NCBI GenBank assembly: GCA_900548585.1 | Contig: URLI01000008.1 | Location: forward strand, 1 to 58,220 | DNA from: an uncultured Prevotella sp. | GTDB taxonomy: Bacteria > Bacteroidota > Bacteroidia > Bacteroidales > Bacteroidaceae | Length of the DNA: 58,220 bases | Direction: 5' to 3' | Part shown: positions 48,654 to 58,210 of the stretch, piece after piece | Layout: every line of letters begins with the position of its first letter | How positions within the stretch are numbered: position 1 is the stretch's first letter | Position numbers and translations under genes: made by a program | Notes under the pieces: model-generated | Told to the model about the DNA's origin: nothing | The model's input: the letters and a program-made list of their open reading frames with translations, nothing else | Database searches by the model: none

Positions 48654-49805
48654 CTACATATAAAGGTAATAATACCAATATGTTTTGCCATAAGTGTCAC
48701 GCAATATTGCCTGACAATCACTTTGATTTCTGAACTTCCTGCGTATTGCCAACAAATCTTCGTAATCCGTTTCGCATACATCATCGTGGAAGACATAAGT
48801 AGCTGTAGGATGTTGATGTAAGTATAATACGAGTGCCTCACGGTAATGTTTTGGCAAAACAGAGGTGGAGTCCAACTTGTAATAATTCCCAAGTTCTTTT
48901 GAAAAGAGATCAAGTCTTTTGTCGAGGAGATAGGAACACAGCAGATAGTCAGCATACCCGGATTTTGTCTGCTTGGTCATCCTAACGGTATTTAGATAAT
49001 CCGCAACAGATATTCTTGCTTTTGGAACAGCTCCTGCCACCCTGTAAATATTACCAGGGTCATACCGCACGCATCTCACACTATTACCGTTTGGCAGCAA
49101 TGATGCGGACCCACCTATCAACGGATACTCGAACAGCCGTTCGCCCAGTTGTCCGGAACGTGCCAACACACTCGCCCTAAGCATCACAAGCGAACTGTCT
49201 GTCTCACTCGATGATTTACCTAACTCCAGAGCCTCTGCGTATCTACATTCTGTTATGTATCTTTCAATCCTCATGCGATAGTGCAAGACATCATTTCCGT
49301 TACTGAAAATGCCTACCAGCATGAACATAAATGCCATTGAAAGCATATTCTGCATAGTAGTTCTAGAAAATATCCCGTTGCCAGAACCATCAGGTATGTA
49401 AGATCTGTATTTCGCCAACATATATGAAACAACAACAAATATGACGACTAATAAAGGAGAGAACCACGTCCATGCAGTAAAAGCAAAATGCTGATCAAAT
49501 GTGTCTTCGACGCTTGTCAAAAGACATAGCAGCATAAGCGATGGAAAATAAGTAAGTGAATGTGCCTGTCTGTTAAACTTTGTGATCGTATAGATTCCTA
49601 TCTGAATGATATACAATGCGAGTGTGACAATCACAGCTCCCACAAGTCTTGAATATGATGTTTGCCCATCTGAAAGTACATGTTGAACGGCTCCAATCAA
49701 ATCGCATTGATAAAAATAAAGGAAACAGAATGTGAAAACAAAGAAAGAAACAGCACATAATATGCGTATTGTCAACGGATTGTTATTTCTGTTCTTGATA
49801 GTCAT
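48654..49805 (-). CDS. conserved membrane protein (DUF6057-like)
   Basis: 383 residues. Five or so membrane segments in the first 175 residues (for example LCAVSFFVFTFCFLYFYQCD, LVGAVIVTLALYIIQIGIYT, PLLVVIFVVVSYMLAKY and MLSMAFMFMLVGIF), then a soluble helical-repeat-type C-terminal half (IERYITECRYAEALELGKSS, YLLCSYLLDKRLDLFSKELG), reminiscent of TPR-like hairpins. The role is unknown. The gene follows... in transcription order precedes the PurF-like gene and lies 10 bp downstream of glgB's opposite end; all are on the minus strand, so they may share a transcript. The family name is from memory. Confidence 0.6.
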   Translation of the reverse strand: MTIKNRNNNPLTIRILCAVSFFVFTFCFLYFYQCDLIGAVQHVLSDGQTSYSRLVGAVIVTLALYIIQIGIYTITKFNRQAHSLTYFPSLMLLCLLTSVEDTFDQHFAFTAWTWFSPLLVVIFVVVSYMLAKYRSYIPDGSGNGIFSRTTMQNMLSMAFMFMLVGIFSNGNDVLHYRMRIERYITECRYAEALELGKSSSETDSSLVMLRASVLARSGQLGERLFEYPLIGGSASLLPNGNSVRCVRYDPGNIYRVAGAVPKARISVADYLNTVRMTKQTKSGYADYLLCSYLLDKRLDLFSKELGNYYKLDSTSVLPKHYREALVLYLHQHPTATYVFHDDVCETDYEDLLAIRRKFRNQSDCQAILRDTYGKTYWYYYLYM

Positions 49806-49815
49806 GGCGCAATGA

Positions 49816-51852
49816 TCAGTTTTTTCTTAGAACAACCGCACTGCGGGATGGGATATACAACTTTAGCCATTCCTTGTGTTGTGCGGCATATAATTGGTCG
49901 TAATTGGTAATGTGTGGCATACTATCATCTGCGAAGCCATTCCCCCCAAACTCTTTGGCATCTGTATTCAGCAAGACATCATAAGAACCAGTGGGTACAA
50001 GGAAACCGTAATCTGTGAATGACCGCGATGGTGAGAAGTTGAATACGAATAGCAAATCACCTCTCATAAAAGCAAGTACCTGATCTCCGTCGTTATGCCA
50101 TATTTCCACAACGGGTGTCCTTATGAAATCCTTTTCTTTTTTAATAACATCAAGCATATTCCTGTCAAAGTCACCAAGCAAATGATAGCACAGTTCCTTA
50201 TTGTCAACGAGATTCCATTGCCGGCGTGCGTATTTGTGACTCCAGCCATTTCCTTCCCGCGGGAAATCAATCCATTCGGGATGTCCGAACTCATTTCCCA
50301 TGAAATTGAGGTATCCGCCGTTCATGGCGGCCGCCGTCACAAGACGGATAATCTTGTGCAATGCCATACCTCGCCGTGCGGTCTCATTCTCGTCTCCTTT
50401 ACGGAAATGCCAGTACATATCGGCATCTATAAGGCGGAAAATTATTGTCTTGTCACCTACAAGAGCCTGGTCATGGCTCTCGCAATACGAAATAGTTTTC
50501 TCGTCTGGCCGACGGTTTTTTATTTCCCAAAATATAGAACTTGGTTTCCAGTTCTCGTCAGGAACTTCCTTTATAGTCTTTATCCAATAGTCAGGTATGT
50601 TCATTGCCATTCGGTAGTCAAAACCTAAACCGCCGTCATCGAACTTGGCAGCCACTCCGGGCATTCCGCTCACTTCCTCGGCAATAGTCACTGCGTAAGG
50701 ATTTATCTCGTGGATAAGTTTGTTTGCCAGAGTAAGATAGCATATTGCATTGTCGTCCTGATGACCGTTGTAATAGTCTTCGTAATTAATAAACGCCTCT
50801 CCGAGTCCGTGACTGTAATAAAGCATCGATGTGACTCCATCGAAACGAAAGCCATCAAAATGGAATTCCGTGATCCAGTATTTACAGTTGGAAAGCAGGA
50901 AATGTACTACCTCGTCTTTACCGTAGTCAAAGCAAAGGGAGTCCCATGCTGGGTGTTCATGACGTTCGCCAGGATAAAAATACTGATTCGGATCTCCGGC
51001 AAGATTGCCCAACCCCTCAATTTCATTTTTCACTGCATGAGAGTGAACAATGTCCATTATGACCGCCAGCCCATTGCTGTGCGCCTCATCAATTAGCATT
51101 TTCAATTCTTCCGGTGTTCCAAACCGGCTTGATGGTGCGAAGAATGAACTGACATGATAGCCGAATGATCCATAGTAAGGATGCTCCTGTATCGCCATAA
51201 TCTGTAAACAGTTGTAACCAGCTTTGACAATCCTTGGAATGATATTCTCGCGAAATTCATTATATGTTCCAACCTTTTCCAGGTCTTGTCCCATACCTAT
51301 ATGACATTCATATATAAGCAGAGGGGTGTCATTTCTACGGTGGAAAGTGTGCTTCCACTCATATTTCTTTTCAGGATTCCACACTTGAGCCGAAAAAATC
51401 TTTGTGTCTTCGTCTTGTACTACCCTGACAGCCCATGCCGGGATGCGTTCTCCTTGTCCTCCGACCCATTTCACAAGCATTTTGTACAGGTCTCCATGCT
51501 TAATTGCATCATTGGGCAATCTGAGTTCCCAGTTCCCAGTTCCATCAATCCTGCTGGCACGAAATCTCTCGTCTTCTTTCCAGTCGTTAAAATCACCTAT
51601 TATATATATGTCAGTAGCATTAGGAGCCCATTCGCGGAACACCCACCCTACTCGCGAGTCTCGATGCAGCCCATAGTAGTTGTACCCGTTTGCAAAATCG
51701 GAAAGCGACCTCTTGCCGTCCATAGTAAAACGTTTTATTTCACATGCGGCATGCTCGTGTCTTCCTGTTATAGCATCCTCGAACGGTTCGAGATAAGCAT
51801 CATTTCTCACAAGACCAATATGCTCTTTATGTCTTGTTTGTTTTTCAGCCAT
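49816..51852 (-). CDS. glgB: 1,4-alpha-glucan branching enzyme
   Basis: Adds alpha-1,6 branches to glycogen. 678 residues: N-terminal CBM48 beta domain (about 60-165, GWVFREWAPNATDIYIIGDF), GH13 catalytic barrel (about 170-560) and a C-terminal beta domain (RGDLLFVFNFSPSRSFTDYG). Catalytic residues: the nucleophile Asp in DGFRFDGVTSML, the acid/base Glu in TIAEEVSGMPG and the transition-state Asp in YCESHDQALVGD. There is no signal peptide, so it is cytoplasmic. The length and direct start fit the Bacteroidales form, which is closer to eukaryotic-like branching enzymes. Confidence 0.95.
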   Translation of the reverse strand: MAEKQTRHKEHIGLVRNDAYLEPFEDAITGRHEHAACEIKRFTMDGKRSLSDFANGYNYYGLHRDSRVGWVFREWAPNATDIYIIGDFNDWKEDERFRASRIDGTGNWELRLPNDAIKHGDLYKMLVKWVGGQGERIPAWAVRVVQDEDTKIFSAQVWNPEKKYEWKHTFHRRNDTPLLIYECHIGMGQDLEKVGTYNEFRENIIPRIVKAGYNCLQIMAIQEHPYYGSFGYHVSSFFAPSSRFGTPEELKMLIDEAHSNGLAVIMDIVHSHAVKNEIEGLGNLAGDPNQYFYPGERHEHPAWDSLCFDYGKDEVVHFLLSNCKYWITEFHFDGFRFDGVTSMLYYSHGLGEAFINYEDYYNGHQDDNAICYLTLANKLIHEINPYAVTIAEEVSGMPGVAAKFDDGGLGFDYRMAMNIPDYWIKTIKEVPDENWKPSSIFWEIKNRRPDEKTISYCESHDQALVGDKTIIFRLIDADMYWHFRKGDENETARRGMALHKIIRLVTAAAMNGGYLNFMGNEFGHPEWIDFPREGNGWSHKYARRQWNLVDNKELCYHLLGDFDRNMLDVIKKEKDFIRTPVVEIWHNDGDQVLAFMRGDLLFVFNFSPSRSFTDYGFLVPTGSYDVLLNTDAKEFGGNGFADDSMPHITNYDQLYAAQHKEWLKLYIPSRSAVVLRKN

Positions 51853-51894
51853 GATATGTTATGATTTCTCGAATATATGTTTTTATTTCCAAGG

Positions 51895-53001
51895 CTATCG
51901 TTTCCTCCCCATACTGTATATACCCTGCGATGTGACATTTCCGTTGCGGTCTTTTTCGACATATTCTCCATCGCGCAGGTCATCCTTGTATGTCCCTTCA
52001 AAGCGATTCCCAACCTTGTCAACTTCTATAGCCTTGCCGTTACGTTTGCCGTTCCTGTATATTCCACGAAATTTGCTTCCATCGGCATAATGTATTATTA
52101 TTTCTCCTTCCACGTTGCCGTTCTTGAAGTTACCATCAAAAACGTCACCTTCTTTTTTCGTCAGTCTGCCTTTCCCGTTCTGCTTGTCATCCTTCCATTG
52201 CCCGGCATACACGTCCCCATTATTCCATTTCAGCGTGCCTGTGCCGTTTTTCTCCCCATTTACGAAATGCCCTGTATATACATCGCCATTAGCATAACGG
52301 AAAACACCTTCACCAGTACGTCCCCCCTTGAAATACGCACCTTCATAAACGTCTCCGTTCTTAAATTTGTATATGCCCTTGCCATTCATAACACCGTCTT
52401 TGAAATCGCCTGTATACACATCGCCCGAAGCATACTTGAACGTTCCATTGCCGTTCATTTGGTTATCAACCCAGTCGCCGTCGTATGACGAACCATCGCC
52501 CCAGTCGAACAATCCCTTGCCATTGCGTTTGTCCCCAATCCACTGTCCTTCATAGTATGCGCCACTGGCAAAGGTGTATTTACCATACCCCTGTCTGTTG
52601 TCGTGATACCATTCTCCGTCATATACATCACCGTTGTAATAGTATTTCACACCATGTCCCTCCTGATAGTCACGATACCAAAGTCCCACATACTTGTTGT
52701 TGTCCTGGTCATAGAGTGTTCCCTGACCGTGTTGCTGATCCTGATACCACATCCCCTCATATTTTCCTCCATCAGAAAAGGTATATGTCCCCTCTCCCTG
52801 ACGTTTACCTTTTACAAACTCTCCTTCATAAATATCGCCGTTCTTGTATGTGGCACATCCTTTTCCATGTGGCTTTCCACCAGACATCTCGCCTTTGTAG
52901 TGCGCTCCGTCTTTTGTTACACACGAACCAAGTGTTATTTTCTGGGCGTTTGTAACGAGTGGCATTGCAAGCATCAAGGCCACAACTATCTTATTCTTCA
53001 T
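51895..53001 (-). CDS. exported MORN-repeat protein
   Basis: 368 residues. Residues 1-19 are a signal peptide (MKNKIVVALMLAMPLVTNAQ, cleavage near the Ala-Gln). The rest is a chain of about 13 MORN repeats of 23 residues with the pattern GxGxYxxxxGDxYxGxWxxxxxxG (for example GDVYDGEWYHDNRQGYGKYT), ending with a basic C-terminus. MORN chains form an elongated beta sheet that binds lipids or proteins; the precise role here is unknown. A canonical host promoter lies at 53026-53056. Confidence 0.9.
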   Translation of the reverse strand: MKNKIVVALMLAMPLVTNAQKITLGSCVTKDGAHYKGEMSGGKPHGKGCATYKNGDIYEGEFVKGKRQGEGTYTFSDGGKYEGMWYQDQQHGQGTLYDQDNNKYVGLWYRDYQEGHGVKYYYNGDVYDGEWYHDNRQGYGKYTFASGAYYEGQWIGDKRNGKGLFDWGDGSSYDGDWVDNQMNGNGTFKYASGDVYTGDFKDGVMNGKGIYKFKNGDVYEGAYFKGGRTGEGVFRYANGDVYTGHFVNGEKNGTGTLKWNNGDVYAGQWKDDKQNGKGRLTKKEGDVFDGNFKNGNVEGEIIIHYADGSKFRGIYRNGKRNGKAIEVDKVGNRFEGTYKDDLRDGEYVEKDRNGNVTSQGIYSMGRKR

Positions 53002-53025
53002 GTCGCAACTTTAATATTTCAAGAC

Positions 53026-53056
53026 GCAAATTTATAAAAAAACAGCAATATAGCAA
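53026..53056 (-). promoter_or_regulatory. host-type promoter of the MORN-repeat gene
   Basis: Minus strand TTG (53056-53054), 19 nt, TAAATTTGC (53034-53026). A canonical example of the host spacing. Confidence 0.7.
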
Positions 53057-53287
53057 AAGAAAAATGCTTAAATTCAGATTACTTTTTTCTTATTTTGTTT
53101 TTTTAAGGTGGTTAGTATTCACTTATGCAACTATCATTTAGGATGTGAAATCATAAGAATTTGTTTTCAATTCCACATATTTGAAAAACATAATTAAAAA
53201 CGTTTTTTAGTATTTGTGAGAACATTATGTCGAAAAAAATATCTAATTTTGCAGCACTGAACGTTGGAAAATATATTAAAAGAAACT

Positions 53288-54043
53288 ATGAAGTTTATTG
53301 CAATCATACCCGCACGCTTTGCTTCCACAAGATTTCCAGGCAAGCCACTGGCATTGCTCGCAGGAAAAACTATAATACAACGTGTGTATGAACAAGCCCG
53401 CAAGGCTATAGATGATGTCTTTGTTGCGACTGACGACGAAAGGATTGCTAACGCCGTGGAAAAATTCGGAGGCAAGGCTGTAATGACTTCACCGGATCAT
53501 AGGAGTGGGACAGACAGGATAAAAGAGGCAGCAATAAAATTAGGCATGCGCGCAGATGTTATAATCAACATACAGGGAGACGAGCCTTTCATACATCCTG
53601 AGCAGATAACTACCGTATGCAAGTGCTTCGATTACGACAATGTGCAAATTGCGACACTTGGCAAACCTTTTGGCAATAAAGCTGTATTCGATTTGTTGAG
53701 CAATCCTAATTCCCCCAAAATAGTTGTTGATAACAATAGTTTCGCGATGTACTTCAGTCGCAGCATAATTCCGTTTGTCCGCAGCAAGGAACAAGACGCA
53801 TGGCCTTCATCCTTTCCTTTTCTGAAACATATCGGCCTGTATGCCTACAGGACAGAGGTTCTGAAAGAAATAACCGCGTTGCCACAATCATCGCTTGAGA
53901 TTGCAGAAAATCTTGAACAATTGAGATGGCTCCAGAACGGATATAAGATAAAGGTAGGTATTACGGATGCTGAAACAATCGGAATAGACACCCCAGATGA
54001 CCTGAAGAGGGCAGAAATTTTCCTTGGCAGTAATCATTTGTAG
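53288..54043 (+). CDS. kdsB: 3-deoxy-manno-octulosonate cytidylyltransferase (CMP-KDO synthetase)
   Basis: Activates KDO with CTP for lipopolysaccharide inner-core synthesis. 251 residues from the ATG at 53288 (MKFIAIIPARFASTRFPGKP); the frame extends to 53264 only through a TTG. The IPAR-x-x-S-TRFPGKPL nucleotide-binding loop, FVATDDERIANAV, TSPDHRSGTDRI and the QGDEPFIHPEQI motif are all there. A TAATTTTG -7 element at 53244-53251 is about 36 nt upstream of the start. Its presence indicates a Gram-negative outer membrane. Confidence 0.96.
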   Translation: MKFIAIIPARFASTRFPGKPLALLAGKTIIQRVYEQARKAIDDVFVATDDERIANAVEKFGGKAVMTSPDHRSGTDRIKEAAIKLGMRADVIINIQGDEPFIHPEQITTVCKCFDYDNVQIATLGKPFGNKAVFDLLSNPNSPKIVVDNNSFAMYFSRSIIPFVRSKEQDAWPSSFPFLKHIGLYAYRTEVLKEITALPQSSLEIAENLEQLRWLQNGYKIKVGITDAETIGIDTPDDLKRAEIFLGSNHL

Positions 54044-54116
54044 GTATTCTTTAATGGAAATTAGTGTAATCTCGATATTTATCTGTAACTTTACACCTAT
54101 TAAACCATAGTTTGAT

Positions 54117-56519
54117 ATGCGACTATCAGAATTGAGGACTGGCGATAACGGTATTGTCGTAAAGGTGTATGGCCATGGCGGCTTCCGGAAACGCATTATT
54201 GAAATGGGATTTTTGAAAGGCAAGGCTGTTGAGGTTTTGCTCAATGCCCCATTGCAAGACCCGGTGAAATATAAAATCATGGGATACGAGATTTCACTGC
54301 GGCGCAGTGAAGCGGCACAGATAGAAATCGTAAAGACATCAAGCAGGAGAGATAAACTTTACCAAGAAACCGGAAAATCAGGAAAACTAACCATAGGCAG
54401 CGATGCAGCAAGCCCACATTCGCAGGCAATGGAGAAACACCGTGAGATTAACGTGGCACTCATCGGCAATCCAAACTGCGGCAAGACATCTTTATTTAAT
54501 TATGCAAGTGGAGCACACGAGCGCGTGGGAAATTACTCAGGAGTTACAGTTGATGCCAAGGAAGGCGTGGCAGAATACAAAGGATACAAACTTAAAATTG
54601 TTGACCTTCCAGGTACTTATTCGCTCTCGGCCTATTCACCGGAAGAACTTTATGTCAGGAAACAGATTGTGGATAAAACACCTGATGTGGTGCTAAACGT
54701 GATTGACACAAGTAATCTTGAGCGAAACTTGTACCTCACCACGCAACTCATTGACATGAACCTATGTATGGTTGGAGCGCTGAATATGTACGATGAGATA
54801 GAGAAACGTGGTGACACGCTCGACCACACTAAACTTAGCGAGCTGCTTGGTTTCCCACTCGTACCAACGGCTTTCAAAAGCGGATATGGAGTCGATGAAC
54901 TTTTCAAAACTGTAATACAAGTATATGAAGGCACCTACAGGAAGACGCGTGTAAGGCATATACACATAAACCATGGAGAATATATTGAGAGCGCAATAAG
55001 TGAGATGCAGGAACATCTTAAGGCATATTACGATGTAAGGCGCAGGTTTTCCACTCGCTACCTTGCAATAAAACTACTTGAGAACGACAAGCATGTGGAA
55101 AAATCCATATCCTCTCTGCCTGATTTCAAAGAAATCATAGAACATCGGAACAATGCTGCAGAAAGGCTGAAAGAAGAGACACACGAAGACTCTGAAACGG
55201 CAGTCATGGATGCTAAATATGGCTTCATATATGGAGCACTCAAGGAAATAGGATATGAGGAGGGAAAGAAATCTTACAACTATGGGATAACTCACAAGTT
55301 GGATGCACTGATAACACACAAATGGCTTGGGTTCCCATTGTTCTTCCTTTTTATATTCCTTATGTTCTTTGCAACATTCAACATCGGGCAGTATCCTATG
55401 GACTTGATTGAATATGGAGTCTCGGAACTTTCCGGATTGTTAAACGACATAATGCCTGATGGACCGCTGCGTGCGATGGTCGTGGACGGGGCAATCGCAG
55501 GTGTTGGTGCAGTGATAGTTTTTCTTCCACAGATTTTGATACTCTACATGTTCATATCGTTCATGGAGGACTCTGGCTATATGTCGCGGGCAGCTTTCAT
55601 AATGGACAAGTTGATGCACGGCATGGGGGTACATGGAAAATCGTTCATACCGCTTATAATGGGTTTCGGATGCAACGTGCCTGCTGTGATGGCAACCCGG
55701 ACTATAGAGAGCCATCGCTCTAGACTTGTTACAATGCTTGTATTGCCGTTTATGAGTTGCTCAGCAAGGTTGCCAATATATATAATGATAGTTGGAACTT
55801 TTTTCGCCGTGAAATACCAGACTTACATAATGATTCTGCTTTACGCCATCGGCATATTGCTCGCTGTGTTAATGAGCAGACTGTTTAGCAAGTTCATTTT
55901 CAAGGGAGAAGACACGCCATTTGTAATGGAACTGCCGCCATACCGTTTCCCGACGGCAAAGGCAATATTACGCCACACATGGGACAAAGGTAAACAGTAT
56001 CTGAAAAAAATGGGAGGAATAATTCTCGTTGCAAGCATAATCGTATGGGCTCTTGGCTATTTCCCTCACTATGAAAACCTCAACATGCAGGAGCAACAGG
56101 AAAAGAGTTATATAGGAATGATGGGCAGGACAATAGAACCTGTTTTCTATCCACAAGGGTTTGTGTGGAAACTCGACGTGTCACTGATTGCCGGTGTTGG
56201 CGCAAAGGAAATTGTCGCTTCAACCATTGGCGTGCTTTATGCCAACGATGATGAAGTTGCCAGCGACACATCAAAAGACCGCGATGCGAAATATGCCAAC
56301 CTGCGGCAAAAGATGGAAACAGATGGTATTACACCGCTGGCAGCATTCTCATACTTGCTGTTCATACTTATATACTTCCCGTGCATAGCCACAATCGCGG
56401 CAATAAAGGGAGAGACCAGATCGTGGCGATTGGCATTGTTCTCGGCTTTCTATACCACGGCACTCGCGTGGATTGTTTCTGCCGCAGTGTATCAGATAGG
56501 ACGCGCCTTCGGACTTTGA
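54117..56519 (+). CDS. feoB: FeoA-FeoB fusion, ferrous iron transporter
   Basis: Inner-membrane Fe2+ uptake. 800 residues: residues 1-75 are a FeoA SH3-like domain (MRLSELRTGDNGIVVKVYGH, then MGFLKGKAVEVLLNAPLQDP), followed by the G-protein domain with G1 IGNPNCGKTSLFN (about 118), G2 VTVDAKEG, G3 DLPGTYSLS and NMYDE in the G4 place, and the membrane domain (about 410-800) with PMSCSAR-type gate residues in PFMSCSARLPIYIMI. Fusion of FeoA to FeoB in one protein is common in Bacteroidales. Confidence 0.96.
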   Translation: MRLSELRTGDNGIVVKVYGHGGFRKRIIEMGFLKGKAVEVLLNAPLQDPVKYKIMGYEISLRRSEAAQIEIVKTSSRRDKLYQETGKSGKLTIGSDAASPHSQAMEKHREINVALIGNPNCGKTSLFNYASGAHERVGNYSGVTVDAKEGVAEYKGYKLKIVDLPGTYSLSAYSPEELYVRKQIVDKTPDVVLNVIDTSNLERNLYLTTQLIDMNLCMVGALNMYDEIEKRGDTLDHTKLSELLGFPLVPTAFKSGYGVDELFKTVIQVYEGTYRKTRVRHIHINHGEYIESAISEMQEHLKAYYDVRRRFSTRYLAIKLLENDKHVEKSISSLPDFKEIIEHRNNAAERLKEETHEDSETAVMDAKYGFIYGALKEIGYEEGKKSYNYGITHKLDALITHKWLGFPLFFLFIFLMFFATFNIGQYPMDLIEYGVSELSGLLNDIMPDGPLRAMVVDGAIAGVGAVIVFLPQILILYMFISFMEDSGYMSRAAFIMDKLMHGMGVHGKSFIPLIMGFGCNVPAVMATRTIESHRSRLVTMLVLPFMSCSARLPIYIMIVGTFFAVKYQTYIMILLYAIGILLAVLMSRLFSKFIFKGEDTPFVMELPPYRFPTAKAILRHTWDKGKQYLKKMGGIILVASIIVWALGYFPHYENLNMQEQQEKSYIGMMGRTIEPVFYPQGFVWKLDVSLIAGVGAKEIVASTIGVLYANDDEVASDTSKDRDAKYANLRQKMETDGITPLAAFSYLLFILIYFPCIATIAAIKGETRSWRLALFSAFYTTALAWIVSAAVYQIGRAFGL

Positions 56520-56584
56520 GCATATTTGGCAGCAGGATTTTAATTGAAATCATATTATTTTTTCGAACTTAATAATTAAGGAAG

Positions 56585-57439
56585 ATGGTAACCTTGAAAA
56601 TAGAAAACCAAATGAAAAGCAGAAGTCAATCTGCGATTGCCAAAACATCATATATGCTGATGGCAAATAATATGACACTATTGATAAAACGTCTCTGGCC
56701 GTGGATTACCGGAACTTCTCTGACTATGGCCATAGCGTATTCCGCAGCTATTATGATACCATCTGTAACGACGGATGCGGCAACAATTACACTGTGGTCT
56801 GTCTGTGCCATATCTTCAATGGCTGCTCTATTTCTTTTGGCATGTACTTCAGGAAGTATAATGGCATTGTTAAAAGGACAAGACGCTGGTCCCAACATAG
56901 TTAGGGCGTTAAAATTTCACACAATACCAGCATCGGCATTCATTGCTGGTGTCATGTTGTTCTATGCAGTAAGTATTTCTCTTGTTGTGATATGGCATCA
57001 GGGAATGTTGTTGCTGCATTTGCTGATAGCATTAGCCATTACAATAATAACATCTCTGCTGTTGCTGCCAACATGTTACAGCGGAATGAAATATATGGCA
57101 GAAGACGGTATTAAGTATAGAAGCATTATTTCGAAAAACTATTTCATTGGCATACGTTTCTATGGCAGGCTGTTCATCACCATCTTTGTCTCACTGCTCA
57201 TAGGCATAATGCTTGCCATGCTTCTCGCAGCACCTTTATGGGTGGTTACAATTGCAAGCCTCCAGGATTCTCTCGGTATGTATTTCGGAGACCTGTCTGG
57301 TATGCCACAGACTGCCCCACTGCTCATATTCACTGGCGCATTCATCGCTTTCGCAGCATGTTCCCCGGTGTGGCTGTGGCAAATGTTCTGTATATACTAC
57401 CAATATGGTTCAATAAGTGCGAGCCAAACGGAAAGGTAA
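56585..57439 (+). CDS. conserved membrane protein, unknown function
   Basis: 284 residues with about six hydrophobic segments, including WPWITGTSLTMAIAYSAAIM, SSMAALFLLACTSGSIMALL, AFIAGVMLFYAVSISLVVIW, LLIALAITIITSLLLLPTCY, ITIFVSLLIGIMLAMLLAAP and LLIFTGAFIAFAACSPVWLW. The N-terminal 30 residues are polar and cytoplasmic. It follows feoB by 65 bp in the same direction, so co-transcription is possible, but no link to iron is visible in the sequence. It is convergent with queC, 14 bp apart. Confidence 0.75.
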   Translation: MVTLKIENQMKSRSQSAIAKTSYMLMANNMTLLIKRLWPWITGTSLTMAIAYSAAIMIPSVTTDAATITLWSVCAISSMAALFLLACTSGSIMALLKGQDAGPNIVRALKFHTIPASAFIAGVMLFYAVSISLVVIWHQGMLLLHLLIALAITIITSLLLLPTCYSGMKYMAEDGIKYRSIISKNYFIGIRFYGRLFITIFVSLLIGIMLAMLLAAPLWVVTIASLQDSLGMYFGDLSGMPQTAPLLIFTGAFIAFAACSPVWLWQMFCIYYQYGSISASQTER

Positions 57440-57453
57440 TCGGAAGTGTAACA

Positions 57454-58107
57454 TCATTCATATACGGTGTTGTCATGTATGCCAGCATCGCGCAATGCTT
57501 CAATGCGTTCCACGCACGTTCCGCATTTTCCGCAATGGTGTACCCCACCCTTATAACAGCTCCATGTTTTTGAATAATCTATGCCGAGTTTTTTACCACG
57601 CCGTGCTATGTCTGCCTTGGTTATGCCTGTATATGGTGCAAGAATTTCTATTCCCAGGAATGTCCCAGTTTTTGTGGCCTCGCTCATTGCATTCACAAAT
57701 TCCGGACGACAGTCCGGATATATGGTGTGGTCGCCGCCATGATTAGCCATCATTACATACTTAAGATTGCGACTTTCAGCAATTCCTGCAGCAATAGATA
57801 GCATGATCCCGTTTCGGAAAGGAACAACTGTTGATTTCATGTTGTCCTCAGCATAATGCCCTTCTGGTATAGCTTCTGCCCCGTCAAGCAGCGAACTGTT
57901 GAAAAACTTTGGCATGAAAGCGAGGTCTATAGTTATGTGTTCAATGCCCAACTGCTCACAGTGCCAGCGTGCAAATGGTATCTCACGAGCATTGTGATTG
58001 CTTCCGTAGTTGAACGAAACACCAAGTGCGATACGGTCTTTGTATTCATAGAGCAGCGTTACGCTGTCCATTCCTCCACTGACTATTATAATACTGTCCT
58101 TTTCCAT
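57454..58107 (-). CDS. queC: 7-cyano-7-deazaguanine synthase
   Basis: Converts 7-carboxy-7-deazaguanine to preQ0 with ATP and ammonia, in queuosine tRNA-modification synthesis. 217 residues from the ATG at 58107 (MEKDSIIIVSGGMDSVTLLY); the longer frame to 58149 would start inside the promoter and is rejected. The PP-loop SGGMDSV is at residues 10-16; the zinc site is at the C-terminus in CYKGGVHHCGKCGTCVER. The promoter at 58126-58156 gives a leader of about 12-20 nt. Confidence 0.95.
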   Translation of the reverse strand: MEKDSIIIVSGGMDSVTLLYEYKDRIALGVSFNYGSNHNAREIPFARWHCEQLGIEHITIDLAFMPKFFNSSLLDGAEAIPEGHYAEDNMKSTVVPFRNGIMLSIAAGIAESRNLKYVMMANHGGDHTIYPDCRPEFVNAMSEATKTGTFLGIEILAPYTGITKADIARRGKKLGIDYSKTWSCYKGGVHHCGKCGTCVERIEALRDAGIHDNTVYE

Positions 58108-58125
58108 GATAATGTTGTTTGTGTT

Positions 58126-58156
58126 GCAAAGGTATTGATTTTCCTGCAAAAAACAA
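58126..58156 (-). promoter_or_regulatory. host-type promoter of queC
   Basis: Minus strand TTG (58156-58154), 19 nt, TACCTTTGC (58134-58126). It is a clean example of the Bacteroidales consensus and so a control for the phage promoter class. Confidence 0.75.
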
Positions 58157-58166
58157 AACTATTTAT

Positions 58167-58210
58167 GAGGGTGTGTCATAATTGACTATGGTCATTTATG
58201 GCGCACCCTC
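58167..58210. repeat. 44-nt near-perfect hairpin at the window edge
   Basis: GAGGGTGTGTCATAA pairs with TTATGGCGCACCCTC (with G-U pairs), then one T-T mismatch and an inner TGAC / GTCA stem with a TATG loop, about 20 bp in all. It is followed by TTTCTG, not a strong T-tract. It could be a terminator of a gene beyond the edge, or a small palindromic mobile element or insertion-sequence end. Confidence 0.6.

Noticed and set aside
58108..58149. Longer queC frame beginning at 58149
   Set aside because: It would begin upstream of and include the promoter -7 element; the ATG at 58107 gives the usual QueC N-terminus with the PP-loop at residue 10.
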